64,000 nucleotides of DNA from Salipiger abyssi (GCF_001975705.1 NZ_CP015093.1:1798001-1862000), one strand, 5' to 3'; positions 27,800 to 36,923 are shown, numbered from the stretch's first letter. Notes: generated by a model not told the origin, from the sequence alone. A program made the numbers and translations.

Positions 27800-28813
27800 T
27801 CAGATAAGGCCGTTTCGGCGGAACAATGCCTTCAGATCCGCTTCGGGGCGCGGCCCCATATGGCTGATCACCTCGGAGGCGGCCACGGTGCCCATGCGGC
27901 CCGCCGTTTCCATGTCTGCTCCGGTGGCGAGCCCGTAGAGGAAACCCGCGGCGAACTGATCGCCGGCGCCGGTGGCATCGACAGGCACCACCTTGGTCAC
28001 CGGCACATCGGTGCGCACGCCCTCGCGCATGATGCTCACCCCGTCGCCCGAGCGCGTGCAGACCACCAGCGGGCAGAGCTCGGCCACCCGGGCGAGATCC
28101 TTCTCAAGCGAGTCGTCCTGGTAGAGCGAGCGGATCTCGGCCTCGTTGCCGATCACGTAATCCATCTCATTGGCGATGAGGCGCAGGAAATCCTCTCGGT
28201 GACGCTCGACGCAGAACGGATCCGAGATCGCGATCCCGGCCAGACCGCCGGCCTTGCGGCAGGTGCGGGCGGCGCGCAGGAACGCCTCCTTGCCCTTGGG
28301 CTTGTCGAAGAGATAGCCCTCGAGGAAGACGATTTCCGCCTGTGCGGCCACGTCTTCGGAGACGTCCTCGGGCCCGAGCTCGGCGGAGATGCCGAGATAG
28401 GTGTTCATCGAGCGCTCGCCATCGGGCGAGACAAAGATCATCGAGCGCGAGCTGGGCAGCTCGCCGCCCGCGACCGGGGCGTTGACGAAATCGGTGCCGC
28501 CCTTTTCCATCGACTCGGCATAGAAACGTCCCAGCGCGTCGTCACGCACACGGCCAATAAAGCCGGTGTTCAGCCCCAGATTGCCGAGTCCGGCCAGGGT
28601 ATTGGCCACCGAGCCGCCGGCAGCCTGCACGCGGTTTTCCATCGCACCGTAGAGTGTTTCGGCGCGCTCGCGCTCGACGAGCTGCATGATGCCCTTCTCG
28701 ATCCCCATCAATTCGAGAAAGCTGTCGTCGCTGCGGCTGATCACGTCGACGATGGCGTTGCCGATGCCGACGACCTGGTATTTCTTCGTCGGATGCTGGG
28801 GGGTCAATGTCAT
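27800..28813 (-). CDS. PfkB family sugar/nucleoside kinase, adenosine kinase-like
   Basis: 337 residues. The PfkB signature near the C-terminus (VDATGAGDQFAAGFLYGLATG) carries the catalytic Asp, and the N-terminal GGSVANTLAGL motif is the other family hallmark. Close relatives in alphaproteobacteria are annotated as adenosine kinase (adenosine to AMP); ribokinase-like activity cannot be excluded. The ATG at 28813 overlaps the nth stop as ATGA, so the two are coupled. A reading frame extending upstream to 29059 lies inside nth and was ignored. Confidence 0.88.
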   Translation of the reverse strand: MTLTPQHPTKKYQVVGIGNAIVDVISRSDDSFLELMGIEKGIMQLVERERAETLYGAMENRVQAAGGSVANTLAGLGNLGLNTGFIGRVRDDALGRFYAESMEKGGTDFVNAPVAGGELPSSRSMIFVSPDGERSMNTYLGISAELGPEDVSEDVAAQAEIVFLEGYLFDKPKGKEAFLRAARTCRKAGGLAGIAISDPFCVERHREDFLRLIANEMDYVIGNEAEIRSLYQDDSLEKDLARVAELCPLVVCTRSGDGVSIMREGVRTDVPVTKVVPVDATGAGDQFAAGFLYGLATGADMETAGRMGTVAASEVISHMGPRPEADLKALFRRNGLI

Positions 28814-29454
28814 GGTGTCTTGTCCTCGAACTGGCAGAGATCGCGGATCAGACAGGCATTGCATTTGGGTTTGCGCGCGACGCAGGTATAGCGCCCGTGC
28901 AGGATGAGCCAGTGATGCGCATGCTGCTGGAAATCCACGGGGATGTTGTCTTCGATGGCGCGTTCGGTGGCGACCACGTCCTTGCCCGGACAGATGCCGG
29001 TGCGGTTGCCGACGCGAAAGATATGCGTGTCGACCGCCTGCGCCGGATAATGCCACCACATGTTCAGCACCACATTCGCCGTCTTGCGCCCGACCCCGGG
29101 CAGCGCCTGGAGCGCCGCGCGGGAACAGGGCACCTCGCCGCCGTAGTCCTCGTGCAGGATCTTCGACAGCTTGATGACGTTCTTGGCCTTGTTGCGATAA
29201 AGCCCGATGGTCTTGATATGCTCGATCACGCCCTCTTCGCCGAGCGCCAGCATCTTTTCCGGCGTGTCGGCGATCTGGAACAGCTTGCGCGTTGCTTTAT
29301 TAACGCCGGCATCTGTGGCCTGCGCGGAAAGCGCCACGGCCACCACCAGCGTGTAGGCGTTCACGTGCTCCAGCTCGCCCTTGGGTTCGGGTTCAGCCTC
29401 GCGGAAGCGGGTGAAGATTTCCCGCAGGGTGTGGTAGTCGAGCTGTTTTGCCAT
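28810..29454 (-). CDS. nth: endonuclease III
   Basis: 214 residues. Bifunctional DNA glycosylase/AP lyase for oxidised pyrimidines. The helix-hairpin-helix LPGVGRKTANV carries catalytic Lys124, and Asp142 lies in VDTHIFRV. The [4Fe-4S] ligands Cys191, Cys198, Cys201 and Cys207 show the exact C-X6-C-X2-C-X5-C spacing. The ATG at 29454 (MAKQLDYHTLREI) is preferred to one 13 codons upstream. Upstream gene of the nth-kinase pair; divergent from the Ada-type gene, another DNA-repair function. Confidence 0.96.
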   Translation of the reverse strand: MAKQLDYHTLREIFTRFREAEPEPKGELEHVNAYTLVVAVALSAQATDAGVNKATRKLFQIADTPEKMLALGEEGVIEHIKTIGLYRNKAKNVIKLSKILHEDYGGEVPCSRAALQALPGVGRKTANVVLNMWWHYPAQAVDTHIFRVGNRTGICPGKDVVATERAIEDNIPVDFQQHAHHWLILHGRYTCVARKPKCNACLIRDLCQFEDKTP

Positions 29455-29578
29455 CCCGCGTTTAATGCCCGCAGCCCGAGGGATGCGCAACATTCGGGTC
29501 GCAAGCTGAGGCTATTTGTCTAGAAAAAGAGGAAGATGGCCGGAATCCCGGCAAAGGCTGCGCAATCGGGGCGGATCC

Positions 29579-30409
29579 ATGGACGAGAACGGATATCACT
29601 ATGAGGTCATGCGGCGGGCCATCGCCATGGTGGACGAGGCCGGGCCGCAGGCAACGCTGGAGGATCTGGCGGCGCGGATGGATATGAGCCCGGCGCATTT
29701 CCAGCGGATCTTTTCGCGCTGGGCCGGTGTCTCGCCCAAACGGCTTCAGCAATATCTGACGCTGGGCCATGCCAAGGCGCTGCTGGAAGAGCGCTTTACC
29801 ACGCTCGACACCGCTTATGCGACGGGCTTGTCGGGCAGCGGGCGGCTGCACGATCTGTTTCTGCGCTGGGAGGCGATGAGCCCGGGCGAGTTCGCCCGCG
29901 GCGCCGAGGGGCTGACGATCCGCTGGGGCTGGTTCGACAGCCCGTTCGGCAAGGCGCTGGTGATGGGCACCGACAAGGGGATCTGCGGCATGGGCTTTGC
30001 CTCGGAGGCCGGAGACGAGGCGACCATGGCCGATCTGCGCGGGCGCTGGCCCGGCGCGGATTTCGTCGAGGACCCGGCGGCGCTCGCCAGTTGGGCAGAG
30101 CGGGCCTTTGGCCGGACAGAGGGCGAGGTGCCGCTCTTCCTGATCGGCGCGCCGTTCCAGATCAAGGTCTGGGAGGCGCTGATGCGCATTCCCTCGGGCC
30201 ATGTGACGACCTATTCCGAGATCGCCCAGGCCATCGGCAAGCCCCGCGCGGTGCGCGCGGTCGGCACGGCGGTCGGGCGCAATCCGGTCTCGCTGATCAT
30301 CCCCTGTCACCGGGCGCTGCGCAAATCCGGCGGGCTCGGGGGCTATCATTGGGGCTTGCCTGTCAAACGCGCCATTCTCGCCTGGGAAGCGGCGCGGCTG
30401 GAGGCGTAG
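29579..30409 (+). CDS. Ada-like methylated-DNA-[protein]-cysteine methyltransferase with AraC-type HTH
   Basis: 276 residues. An AraC-type DNA-binding domain (about 10-105) precedes an O6-alkylguanine-DNA alkyltransferase domain (about 110-276) with the active site IPCHR, acceptor Cys243. The N-terminal zinc/phosphotriester domain of full Ada is absent, so the protein cannot be switched on by methylphosphotriester repair as in E. coli. Similar truncated Ada proteins occur in alphaproteobacteria. The start at 29579 gives MDENGYHYEV; an in-frame start at 29516 would add 21 basic residues. Confidence 0.92.
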   Translation: MDENGYHYEVMRRAIAMVDEAGPQATLEDLAARMDMSPAHFQRIFSRWAGVSPKRLQQYLTLGHAKALLEERFTTLDTAYATGLSGSGRLHDLFLRWEAMSPGEFARGAEGLTIRWGWFDSPFGKALVMGTDKGICGMGFASEAGDEATMADLRGRWPGADFVEDPAALASWAERAFGRTEGEVPLFLIGAPFQIKVWEALMRIPSGHVTTYSEIAQAIGKPRAVRAVGTAVGRNPVSLIIPCHRALRKSGGLGGYHWGLPVKRAILAWEAARLEA

Positions 30410-30515
30410 GGGCGTAGGCTCGGTGGCGTGTCCTGCGCCGGGTGCGGAGGATTGCGACCGATCCGCCCGTTATCACGATGGGCGGAGACCTGCCGATTTC
30501 CGCGTGACAGGGTTA

Positions 30516-30543
30516 TTGGCGCGATGCATCCTCGGGCTATAAC
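30516..30543 (+). promoter_or_regulatory. candidate promoter of the OmpA-like lipoprotein gene
   Basis: TTGGCG (30516-30521), 16-base spacer and TATAAC (30538-30543). A C5/G5 hairpin near 30555-30567 follows in the leader. Confidence 0.4.
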
Positions 30544-30589
30544 GCAGGAGGAGACCCCCGCCGGGGGCCAACGAATTATGAGGCATATA

Positions 30590-31255
30590 ATGATCCGGGC
30601 CAGAACTCCCATTCTTCTTTCGCTTGCCGCGGTCATGGCGCTGGGCGCCTGTACCGAAGGCCAGATGTTCGACGAGAACAACCCCAACAACAACACCAAC
30701 CGCGGTGTCGCGCTTGGCGCGCTGGGCGGCGCGGTGGCCGGGCGTCTGATCGGCGGCAACAATGACGATACCGTCAAGAACACCCTGGCGGGCGCCGCCG
30801 CTGGCGCGGCCATCGGCGGCATCATCGGCAATCAGCTCGACAAGCAGGAAGCAGAACTGCGCCAGCAGCTGGGCAATGACGTGACGATCAACAATACCGG
30901 CGACCGGCTGATCGTGACCATGCCGCAGGACATTCTCTTCGCCACCGACAGCGCGTCGCTGCGGTCCGACCTTCAGGCCGATATCCGCACCGTGGGCCGG
31001 TCGCTGCTCGAGTATCCGAACACCACCGTGCAGGTGCTGGGCCATACTGACAGCGATGGCGACGCCGCCTATAACCTCGGCCTGTCGCAGCGCCGGGCGC
31101 AATCGGTGGCCAGCCTGCTCATCGCCGAGGGCGTGCCGTCCTCGCGCGTGCAGGCCATCGGGCGTGGCGAGGATCAGCCGGTCGCGTCGAACCTGACCGC
31201 CGAAGGCAAACAGCAGAACCGCCGGGTGGAAATCGTGATCCTGCCCACCGGCTGA
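30590..31255 (+). CDS. OmpA family outer-membrane lipoprotein with glycine zipper
   Basis: 221 residues from the ATG at 30590, which has GAGG six bases upstream. A signal peptide ends in the lipobox ALGAC (lipidated Cys21). Residues about 40-80 are a glycine-zipper segment (GALGGAVAGRLIGG, AAAGAAIGGIIGNQLD). An OmpA/Pal peptidoglycan-binding domain follows (about 105-221; ILFATDSASLRSD, GHTDSDGDAAYN, NRRVEIVI). It probably links the outer membrane to the wall, like Pal or YiaD. An in-frame ATG at 30578 would add four residues. A perfect 12-bp terminator follows. Confidence 0.92.
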   Translation: MIRARTPILLSLAAVMALGACTEGQMFDENNPNNNTNRGVALGALGGAVAGRLIGGNNDDTVKNTLAGAAAGAAIGGIIGNQLDKQEAELRQQLGNDVTINNTGDRLIVTMPQDILFATDSASLRSDLQADIRTVGRSLLEYPNTTVQVLGHTDSDGDAAYNLGLSQRRAQSVASLLIAEGVPSSRVQAIGRGEDQPVASNLTAEGKQQNRRVEIVILPTG

Positions 31256-31279
31256 TCCCGGGGGTCTTGACAGATCTGA

Positions 31280-31315
31280 CCGCGCCGCAGGCCACCTGCG
31301 GCGCGGTTTTCTTTT
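31280..31315 (+). terminator. intrinsic terminator after the lipoprotein gene
   Basis: Perfect 12-bp stem (31280-31291 with 31295-31306), three-base loop, then TTTTCTTTT. One of the strongest terminators in the window. Confidence 0.9.
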
Positions 31316-31349
31316 GTGCCGGTGCTGGGCTGGCGGCTCCGGGATGCAA

Positions 31350-31375
31350 AAGGCCCCCGCCGGAGCGGGGGCCTT
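31350..31375 (-). terminator. intrinsic terminator of the ExoY-type gene
   Basis: Perfect 11-bp arms 31350-31360 and 31365-31375; on the minus strand the stem is followed by TT. Located 39 bases after the sugar transferase stop. Confidence 0.75.
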
Positions 31376-31414
31376 GATGTGAGCGAGCCCGAAGAGAGAG
31401 ATGAGAGAGAGGGC

Positions 31415-32104
31415 TCAGCAACCGGTGCCGTGCAGCACCACTTTGAAGGTCTTCGCGAGGATCTGGAGATCGGTCCCGAGGGACAGCTTGCGGAGATACT
31501 CGGTATCGAACCCGGCGCGCTCGGCAAAGCTCGAGTCGTTGCGCACCGAGGTCTGCCAGAAGCCGGTGATGCCGGGGCGCAGCGCGTAATAGGCGGTGCC
31601 GGGATAGAGCTCCTGCTGATCCACCATCATCGGGCGCGGGCCGACGAGTGACATGTCGCCGCGCAGCACGTTCCAGAGCTGCGGCAGTTCGTCGAGCGAC
31701 GTCTTGCGGATGAGCCGGCCGACACGAGTGATGCGCGGATCGTGGCGCAGCTTCTGCGTCAGGTTCCATTCCTTGCGCGCGGCGGGATTGCGGTCGAGAT
31801 AGGCTTCGAGCTGGCGATCCGCATCGGTGACCATCGAGCGCAGCTTCCACATGTGGAAGACGCGGCCATTCCGGCCCACGCGCTTTTGCAGATAGAAGGG
31901 TGATTTGCCGTCGAGCGCGATGATTGCGGCCAGAACCAGCGTCACCGCCAGCACCGGCAGCGCGCCCGTCAGAACAAGTGCGATATCAAGCGCGCGCTTG
32001 AAAGCATGGCGGTAAAAGGACGCGCGGGGTGCGGCGAAGAGCGCATCGTCGATGAGCTGTTCAATTTCGGCCGTGGGCAGCGGCTGGCGGATATGAAGAG
32101 TCAC
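31415..32104 (-). CDS. ExoY-type undecaprenyl-phosphate sugar phosphotransferase
   Basis: 229 residues from a GTG at 32102-32104 preceded by GGGAGG at a spacing of five. Bacterial sugar transferase family: one hydrophobic N-terminal segment (about 37-60, RALDIALVLTGALPVLAVTL), then the catalytic core with FYLQKRVGRNG, KLRSM, KTSLDELPQLWNVLRGDMSLVGPRP and RPGITG. Such enzymes start exopolysaccharide repeat units by moving hexose-1-phosphate to the lipid carrier at the inner membrane; galactose, as for ExoY, is possible. It stands alone here, 6 kb from the glycan cluster. An ATG 38 codons upstream lacks a good ribosome site. Confidence 0.9.
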   Translation of the reverse strand: MTLHIRQPLPTAEIEQLIDDALFAAPRASFYRHAFKRALDIALVLTGALPVLAVTLVLAAIIALDGKSPFYLQKRVGRNGRVFHMWKLRSMVTDADRQLEAYLDRNPAARKEWNLTQKLRHDPRITRVGRLIRKTSLDELPQLWNVLRGDMSLVGPRPMMVDQQELYPGTAYYALRPGITGFWQTSVRNDSSFAERAGFDTEYLRKLSLGTDLQILAKTFKVVLHGTGC

Positions 32105-33077
32105 AATGACCTCCCGAAGGCATGCATCGACGGAAGAAAGCGGCAGGCAGGCCGAGAGGCCGGGTGACATTGGCACGCAGGTACCAGGTGCTCTGCCGAA
32201 GGCAGAACAGGACAGCACGCGCCGTTGAGACGGGTTAGATTGTCAAAATGTCAGTTCCGAGCAGTACGCAGCAGACTTACCGTTAACTCCCAAGTGGAAG
32301 CACCAACCCCCAGTGCCGTAGTATGACGAAATTATGTTCTTTGGCTCGATGTTGATGGTTATGACCCTGCGCCATATTTTCGTCAACAAGTCGTTTGAGG
32401 CACAACTTATAGGAGAGTTTCCTCGCGTCGTTTTGTGTTAGACATGAGCGCGCATCATGATTGCCTGCCACTGCAACCGGTGGGATGCGGCGTCGGATAT
32501 CGGGGCGCAGCGTTCGGCCTGGAACCGTGCCGCCGCGCTGCACGGTCACGCATTTTGATGCGAAACAGTTGTGGCGCGTTCAGCTCCTAATTGTCCCAAA
32601 GCCGGAAACAAATTCGTGCAGTAGCATGTATTGATATTGGGCTTCGCCGTGGTTCGTGCTGCGGTGCATGTCATCTTCCGGACGCTGGCTTGAATTCTGG
32701 AAACAATATGCCGAGGTGCGTTTCGCCGCCGAGTTGCGATCCGCCGTCAGCCCTCCCTGTGGTACGGCCCCACGTCTCTGAGTGGCGGACGACCGCCCGG
32801 TCCTTTGCACCGTCCCTGGAAATGCTGCGGGTGCAACACGCTTAGGGTGAATAAAATGCTCACGAAATATTACAGATCGTCGGTTCGCGCGATAATCGCA
32901 GCCTGAAATGCGCCGGGCATCGGCCCAGCAAACGTCACATTTGATCCGAATCGGGCCACATTCCCGAGGGCCGCCGCGAGAATATGGCGATGATATGCCG
33001 CCGCTCTTCAGTTGCATGCGCCGCCCGGCTTGCCTATTTCGACCCGGACTCCTCCGCGCGATGAAAGGGCCCGGCAA
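32105..33077. other. 970-bp region without a supported gene
   Basis: This stretch between the divergent ExoY-type gene and rnd is patchily AT-rich (32220-32460 and 32840-32900), unlike its surroundings. Small ORFs here have no Shine-Dalgarno sequence, family motif or normal codon bias. It may hold a long regulatory region for exopolysaccharide synthesis, or decayed genes. I see no convincing promoter pair. Confidence 0.5.
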
Positions 33078-33692
33078 ATGGCGAACCATCTCTATCAAGG
33101 CGACCTGCCCGACGGGCTGGATCTGGGTCCGGTCGTGGCCATCGACTGCGAGACCATGGGGCTCGACCCGCATCGCGACCGGCTCTGCGTGGTGCAGCTC
33201 TCCGGGGGCGATGGCAATGCGCATCTGGTTCAGGTGGCCAAGGGCCAGACCGAGGCGCCCAATCTTTGCCGGCTGCTGCGCGACGAGAACGTGCTGAAGC
33301 TCTTCCATTTCGGCCGTTTCGACATCGCCGCCATGTATCATGCCTTCGGTGCGCTGGCGGCGCCGGTCTATTGCACCAAGATCGCCAGCCGCATGGTGCG
33401 CACCTATACCGACCGGCACGGGCTCAAGGCGCTGACGCAGGAGCTGCTGAGCGTCGATATCTCGAAGCAGCAGCAATCCAGCGACTGGGGCGCCGTCACG
33501 CTGACCGATGCCCAGCTCGATTACGCCGCCTCCGACGTGCTCTATCTGCACCGCCTGCGCGAGGCGCTGAACCGCATGCTGGAGCGCGAGGGGCGCGTGG
33601 AGCTGGCGCAGGCCTGTTTCGACTTCCTGCCGACCCGCGCGCTGCTCGATCTCGAAGGCTGGCCCGAGACCGACATCTTTGCCCACGCCTGA
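33078..33692 (+). CDS. rnd: ribonuclease D (short form)
   Basis: 204 residues. DEDDy 3'-5' exonuclease: Exo I Asp23/Glu25 (IDCETMG), Exo II Asp82 (HFGRFD), Exo III Tyr149 and Asp153 (YAASD). The HRDC domains of E. coli RNase D are missing, as is common for this short alphaproteobacterial form. It probably trims tRNA or other structured RNA 3' ends. The ATG at 33078 begins MANHLYQGDLP. lptC starts three bases after its stop, so it is likely in one transcript with lptCAB. Confidence 0.93.
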   Translation: MANHLYQGDLPDGLDLGPVVAIDCETMGLDPHRDRLCVVQLSGGDGNAHLVQVAKGQTEAPNLCRLLRDENVLKLFHFGRFDIAAMYHAFGALAAPVYCTKIASRMVRTYTDRHGLKALTQELLSVDISKQQQSSDWGAVTLTDAQLDYAASDVLYLHRLREALNRMLEREGRVELAQACFDFLPTRALLDLEGWPETDIFAHA

Positions 33693-33695
33693 GCC

Positions 33696-34304
33696 ATGGT
33701 GCGGGGCGGCGACACATATTCCAGCGTCATCGGCTGGCTGAAGATCCTGCTGCCGGTCGCGGCGCTGATGCTGCTGTCGACGCTCTTTCTGCTGCCTCGG
33801 CAGAGCGATCAGGGCGCGGAACTGCCCTATGCGGGCGGCACAGAGGCGGGCGATGCGACCCGCGAACAGATCGTCGCGCCGCGCTATGCCGGCACCACCC
33901 CCAAGGGCGACCGGCTGACGCTGACCGCCGACAGCGCCGAGCCGATCAACGGCTCGCTGGCCCGGGTGCGGGCGCACCGGCTGGATGCGCAGCTCGACAT
34001 GACCGACGGCAGCCGCATCACGCTCAGTGCCAATGAGGCGCTGGTCGATGACGAGGACAAATCCGCCGATCTGGAAGGCAGCGTTCATATCGTCAGCTCC
34101 ACCGGCTACGTGATCGACACCGAGCGCATGCTCACCGCGCTCGACCGGGTCGATGCGGAGACCCTGACACCGGTCAGCGGCAGCGGACCGGCGGGGCAGT
34201 TCACCGCCGGCAAGATGACGATCACGGCGGAAGGGAGCGGCGGCGATGTGCAACTGCTTTTCACCGGTGGCGTAAACCTGATATACGACCCCCAGGACGA
34301 ATGA
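33696..34304 (+). CDS. lptC: LPS export protein LptC
   Basis: 202 residues. A single N-terminal transmembrane helix (about 13-33) anchors a periplasmic beta-jellyroll (about 60-195) that passes lipopolysaccharide from LptB2FG to LptA. Sequence similarity in the family is low; the call rests on size, topology, the GDRLTLTAD and ADLEGSVHI beta patterns, and position directly before lptA and lptB. lptF/lptG are not in the window. Confidence 0.9.
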   Translation: MVRGGDTYSSVIGWLKILLPVAALMLLSTLFLLPRQSDQGAELPYAGGTEAGDATREQIVAPRYAGTTPKGDRLTLTADSAEPINGSLARVRAHRLDAQLDMTDGSRITLSANEALVDDEDKSADLEGSVHIVSSTGYVIDTERMLTALDRVDAETLTPVSGSGPAGQFTAGKMTITAEGSGGDVQLLFTGGVNLIYDPQDE

Positions 34305-34314
34305 AGGCTTCCGC

Positions 34315-34812
34315 ATGTTCCGTATTCTGACCATCGCCGCCGCGCTGCTTGCCCTCTCCGGGCCGGTGCTGGCCCAGGGAACCCAGGTCGCCTTCGGCGG
34401 CATGACGCAGGATACCAGCGCCCCGGTCGAGGTCAGTGCCGATCAGCTCCAGATCAACCAGTCGGACGGAACGGCGCTCTATACCGGCAATGTGGTGATC
34501 GGGCAGGGCGAGATGCGGCTCGCCGCGCCGCGCGTGCTGGTGATCTATACCGAGGGGCAGGGCCGGATCGACCGGATGGAGGCCTCGGGCGGCGTGACCC
34601 TGGTCAGCGGCGAGGAAGCCGCCGAGTCCGACCGGGCGGATTACAGCATCGACACCGGGGTGATCGTCATGACCGGCAATGTGCTGTTGACCCAGGGCGC
34701 CAATGCGCTGACCTCGGAACGGATGGTGGTGAATCTGGAAGACGGCACCGCACAGATGACGGGGCGGGTGCGCACCGTGATCGACCAGGGCTCCGACGCC
34801 CCGCAGCAGTAG
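34315..34812 (+). CDS. lptA: LPS transport periplasmic protein LptA
   Basis: 165 residues. Signal peptide 1-20 (cleavage after GPVLA), then an OstA-like beta-jellyroll ([23 protein letters not shown], repeated in [14 protein letters not shown]). LptA polymers bridge the periplasm between LptC and the outer-membrane LptD. Ten bases after lptC and 16 before lptB. Confidence 0.93.
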   Translation: MFRILTIAAALLALSGPVLAQGTQVAFGGMTQDTSAPVEVSADQLQINQSDGTALYTGNVVIGQGEMRLAAPRVLVIYTEGQGRIDRMEASGGVTLVSGEEAAESDRADYSIDTGVIVMTGNVLLTQGANALTSERMVVNLEDGTAQMTGRVRTVIDQGSDAPQQ

Positions 34813-34828
34813 GTGTAAGAGTACCGAT

Positions 34829-35587
34829 ATGGCCCGCCCCGAACTGACCGTGACCGAAGGCGACAGCGGCCTTCGCGTCCGCCATCTGCGTAAGAGCTAC
34901 CGCAAGCGCGTGGTGATCCGTGACGTGACGCTGGATCTCGACCGGGGCGAGGTGGTGGCGCTGCTGGGGCCGAACGGCTCGGGCAAGACCACGACCTTTT
35001 ACGCGGTGGCCGGGCTGGTGAATCCGGAGGGCGGGCAGGTGCTGATCGACGGGCGCGACGCGACCTGGCTGCCGATGTATCGCCGCGCCCGGCTGGGCAT
35101 CGGCTATCTGCCGCAGGAAATGTCGATCTTTCGCGGTCTCTCTGTCGAGGACAATATCGCGGCCGTGCTCGACGTGGCCGAGACCGACCGCCACCGCCGC
35201 CGCGAGCGGCTGGAGGAGCTCCTGGGCGAGTTCTCCATCGAACATCTGCGCCGCGCCCCCGCGCTGGCGCTTTCGGGCGGCGAGCGGCGCCGGGTCGAGA
35301 TCGCCCGCTGCCTCGCCGCCAATCCGAAGTACCTGCTGCTCGACGAGCCCTTCGCCGGGGTCGATCCGATCAGCGTCGGCGATATCCGCCATCTGGTGGC
35401 GGATCTCAAGAAACGCGGCATCGGCGTGCTGATCACCGATCACAACGTGCGCGAGACGCTGGAGATCGTCGATCGTGCCTATATCCTGCATGACGGCAAG
35501 GTGCTGATGTCCGGCACCCCCGCCGAGGTGGTGCAGAACGAGAATGTCCGCCGGGTCTACCTGGGAGAGAACTTCAGGATCGGATAA
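34829..35587 (+). CDS. lptB: LPS export ABC transporter ATPase LptB
   Basis: 252 residues. Walker [10 protein letters not shown] at 47-55, Q-loop [11 protein letters not shown], signature [13 protein letters not shown], Walker [14 protein letters not shown] and a switch His in [10 protein letters not shown]. It powers lipopolysaccharide extraction from the inner membrane with LptFG. In many proteobacteria rpoN follows lptB; here a 250-base leader and hpf follow instead. Confidence 0.96.
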   Translation: MARPELTVTEGDSGLRVRHLRKSYRKRVVIRDVTLDLDRGEVVALLGPNGSGKTTTFYAVAGLVNPEGGQVLIDGRDATWLPMYRRARLGIGYLPQEMSIFRGLSVEDNIAAVLDVAETDRHRRRERLEELLGEFSIEHLRRAPALALSGGERRRVEIARCLAANPKYLLLDEPFAGVDPISVGDIRHLVADLKKRGIGVLITDHNVRETLEIVDRAYILHDGKVLMSGTPAEVVQNENVRRVYLGENFRIG

Positions 35588-35701
35588 AGCGGATTGTTCA
35601 TACTATGTTGCGAGTTTCCGTCGCCGTTTGCGACAGATCATTGACAAAAAGGGCGAGTCTCACCTCAAATATAACCATGACGCAGCGCATTCCTGCATGC
35701 C

Positions 35702-35713
35702 CGTTTCGAAACG
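35702..35713. promoter_or_regulatory. 12-bp perfect palindrome in the hpf leader
   Basis: CGTTTCGAAACG is self-complementary and lies about 125 bases before the hpf start, in the 250-base gap after lptB. A TTGACA at 35641-35646 lies upstream, but no -10 box with correct spacing is seen. An operator role is only a possibility. Confidence 0.25.
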
Positions 35714-35837
35714 CCCCCGAGGAGAGGGAGGGATGGGCGTTACGTGCAGTTGCCTTGCGTCTCCCCTGATCCGCCACCACATCGAACCTGCCAGAAAGGC
35801 GGGAAGGTCGCGGGTCCAACGAAGAGAAGGAATGAAA

Positions 35838-36401
35838 ATGCGCTATCAGATCACGGGAAAGCAGATCGACATCGGCGAAGCGCTCCAGACTCACGTGAAA
35901 AACGAGCTGGGAGAGGTCTTGGAGAAATATGCCTTCAGACCGACGGACGCGACCGTTACCTTTTCCAAGAGCGCACATGAGTATATCTGCGAGGTCACGG
36001 TGCATCTGTCCACTGGCCTGACCTCTTCGGCCAAGGGCAAGGCAACCGAGATCTATGCCTCGTTCGACGGCTGCGCCGAGAAGATCGACAAGCAGCTGCG
36101 CCGCTACAAGCGCCGCCTGAAAGATCACCACAAGGAGCGCGCAGAGCCCGTTGAACTCTTCGGGGTGTCCTCGTATATCCTCGCCGGCGAAGCCGACTCG
36201 CACGAAGACGAGCCGGAATCGCTGCAACCGATTATCGTCGCAGAGATGGAAACCCAAATCCCGTCGCTGACGGTGGGTGAAGCCGTGATGCAGATGGAAC
36301 TTGCCGGCGCACCCGTGCTGGTATTCCGCAACGAGAAAAAGGATGGCGTGAACGTCGTGTATCGCCGCGACGACGGCAACATCGGCTGGATCGATCCGTA
36401 A
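35838..36401 (+). CDS. hpf: ribosome hibernation promoting factor (long form)
   Basis: 187 residues from ATG 35838 (AGGA six bases upstream; an ATG at 35832 is too close to the ribosome site). The N-terminal HPF domain (about 1-100, MRYQITGKQIDIG) binds the 30S decoding centre. The C-terminal domain (about 128-187, GEAVMQMELAGAPVLVFRN, YRRDDGNIGWIDP) dimerises to form 100S ribosomes, so this is the long form. It silences ribosomes in stationary phase. ptsN follows after 57 bases. Confidence 0.95.
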   Translation: MRYQITGKQIDIGEALQTHVKNELGEVLEKYAFRPTDATVTFSKSAHEYICEVTVHLSTGLTSSAKGKATEIYASFDGCAEKIDKQLRRYKRRLKDHHKERAEPVELFGVSSYILAGEADSHEDEPESLQPIIVAEMETQIPSLTVGEAVMQMELAGAPVLVFRNEKKDGVNVVYRRDDGNIGWIDP

Positions 36402-36458
36402 GAGATCGGCGCGAGCTGCGGCCACGAACGCCTCAGAGCAGACAGTGAAAGGCGGTCT

Positions 36459-36923
36459 ATGACCTTTCTGGAACTTCTGAAGCCGCAGGCGGTCAAGGCC
36501 GTCGCGGCCGCAAGCAGCAAGAAGCGGCTGATGCATGACATCGCCGAGCTGGCCGAGAGCGCCTATGGCCTCCCGGCCCCTTCGGTGGTCGAAGCACTGA
36601 TGGAGCGCGAAAGCCTCGGGCCCACCGGTGTGGGCCATGGCGTCGCCCTGCCGCATGCCCGGATCTCGGGCATCGACGCGGTGCATGGCGTGTTCATCCT
36701 GCTGGAAAAGCCGGTGGAGTTCGAATCCGTCGACCGCCAGCCGGTGGATGTGGTGCTGGCGCTCTTCGCGCCCGAGGATGCCGGTGTCGAACACCTCAAG
36801 GCGCTGGCGCTGGTGTCGCGCACGCTGCGCGACGCGGGGCTCTGCAATAAGCTGCGGGCCAACCCCGATCCGGCGACGCTTCACACGATCCTGACCGAGG
36901 ACCGGTCGTCTCAGGCCGCCTGA
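36459..36923 (+). CDS. ptsN: nitrogen-PTS EIIA component PtsN
   Basis: 154 residues, normal length. PTS EIIA type-2 domain with the phospho-accepting His66 in GHGVALPHARI. PtsN (EIIA-Ntr) is the output of the PTSP-NPr-PtsN relay and adjusts potassium uptake, nitrogen and carbon metabolism through protein contacts. The hpf-ptsN pairing is conserved, usually downstream of rpoN, which is absent here. A perfect 12-bp terminator follows. Confidence 0.95.
   Translation: MTFLELLKPQAVKAVAAASSKKRLMHDIAELAESAYGLPAPSVVEALMERESLGPTGVGHGVALPHARISGIDAVHGVFILLEKPVEFESVDRQPVDVVLALFAPEDAGVEHLKALALVSRTLRDAGLCNKLRANPDPATLHTILTEDRSSQAA

Noticed and set aside
32283..32549. 88-codon minus-strand ORF in the gene-poor region
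   Set aside because: No Shine-Dalgarno, no motif, irregular codon use.
32591..32845. 84-codon plus-strand ORF in the gene-poor region
   Set aside because: No ribosome site; composition looks random.
32580..34403. 607-codon minus-strand ORF over rnd, lptC and lptA
   Set aside because: Overlaps three recognised plus-strand genes; no motif of its own.
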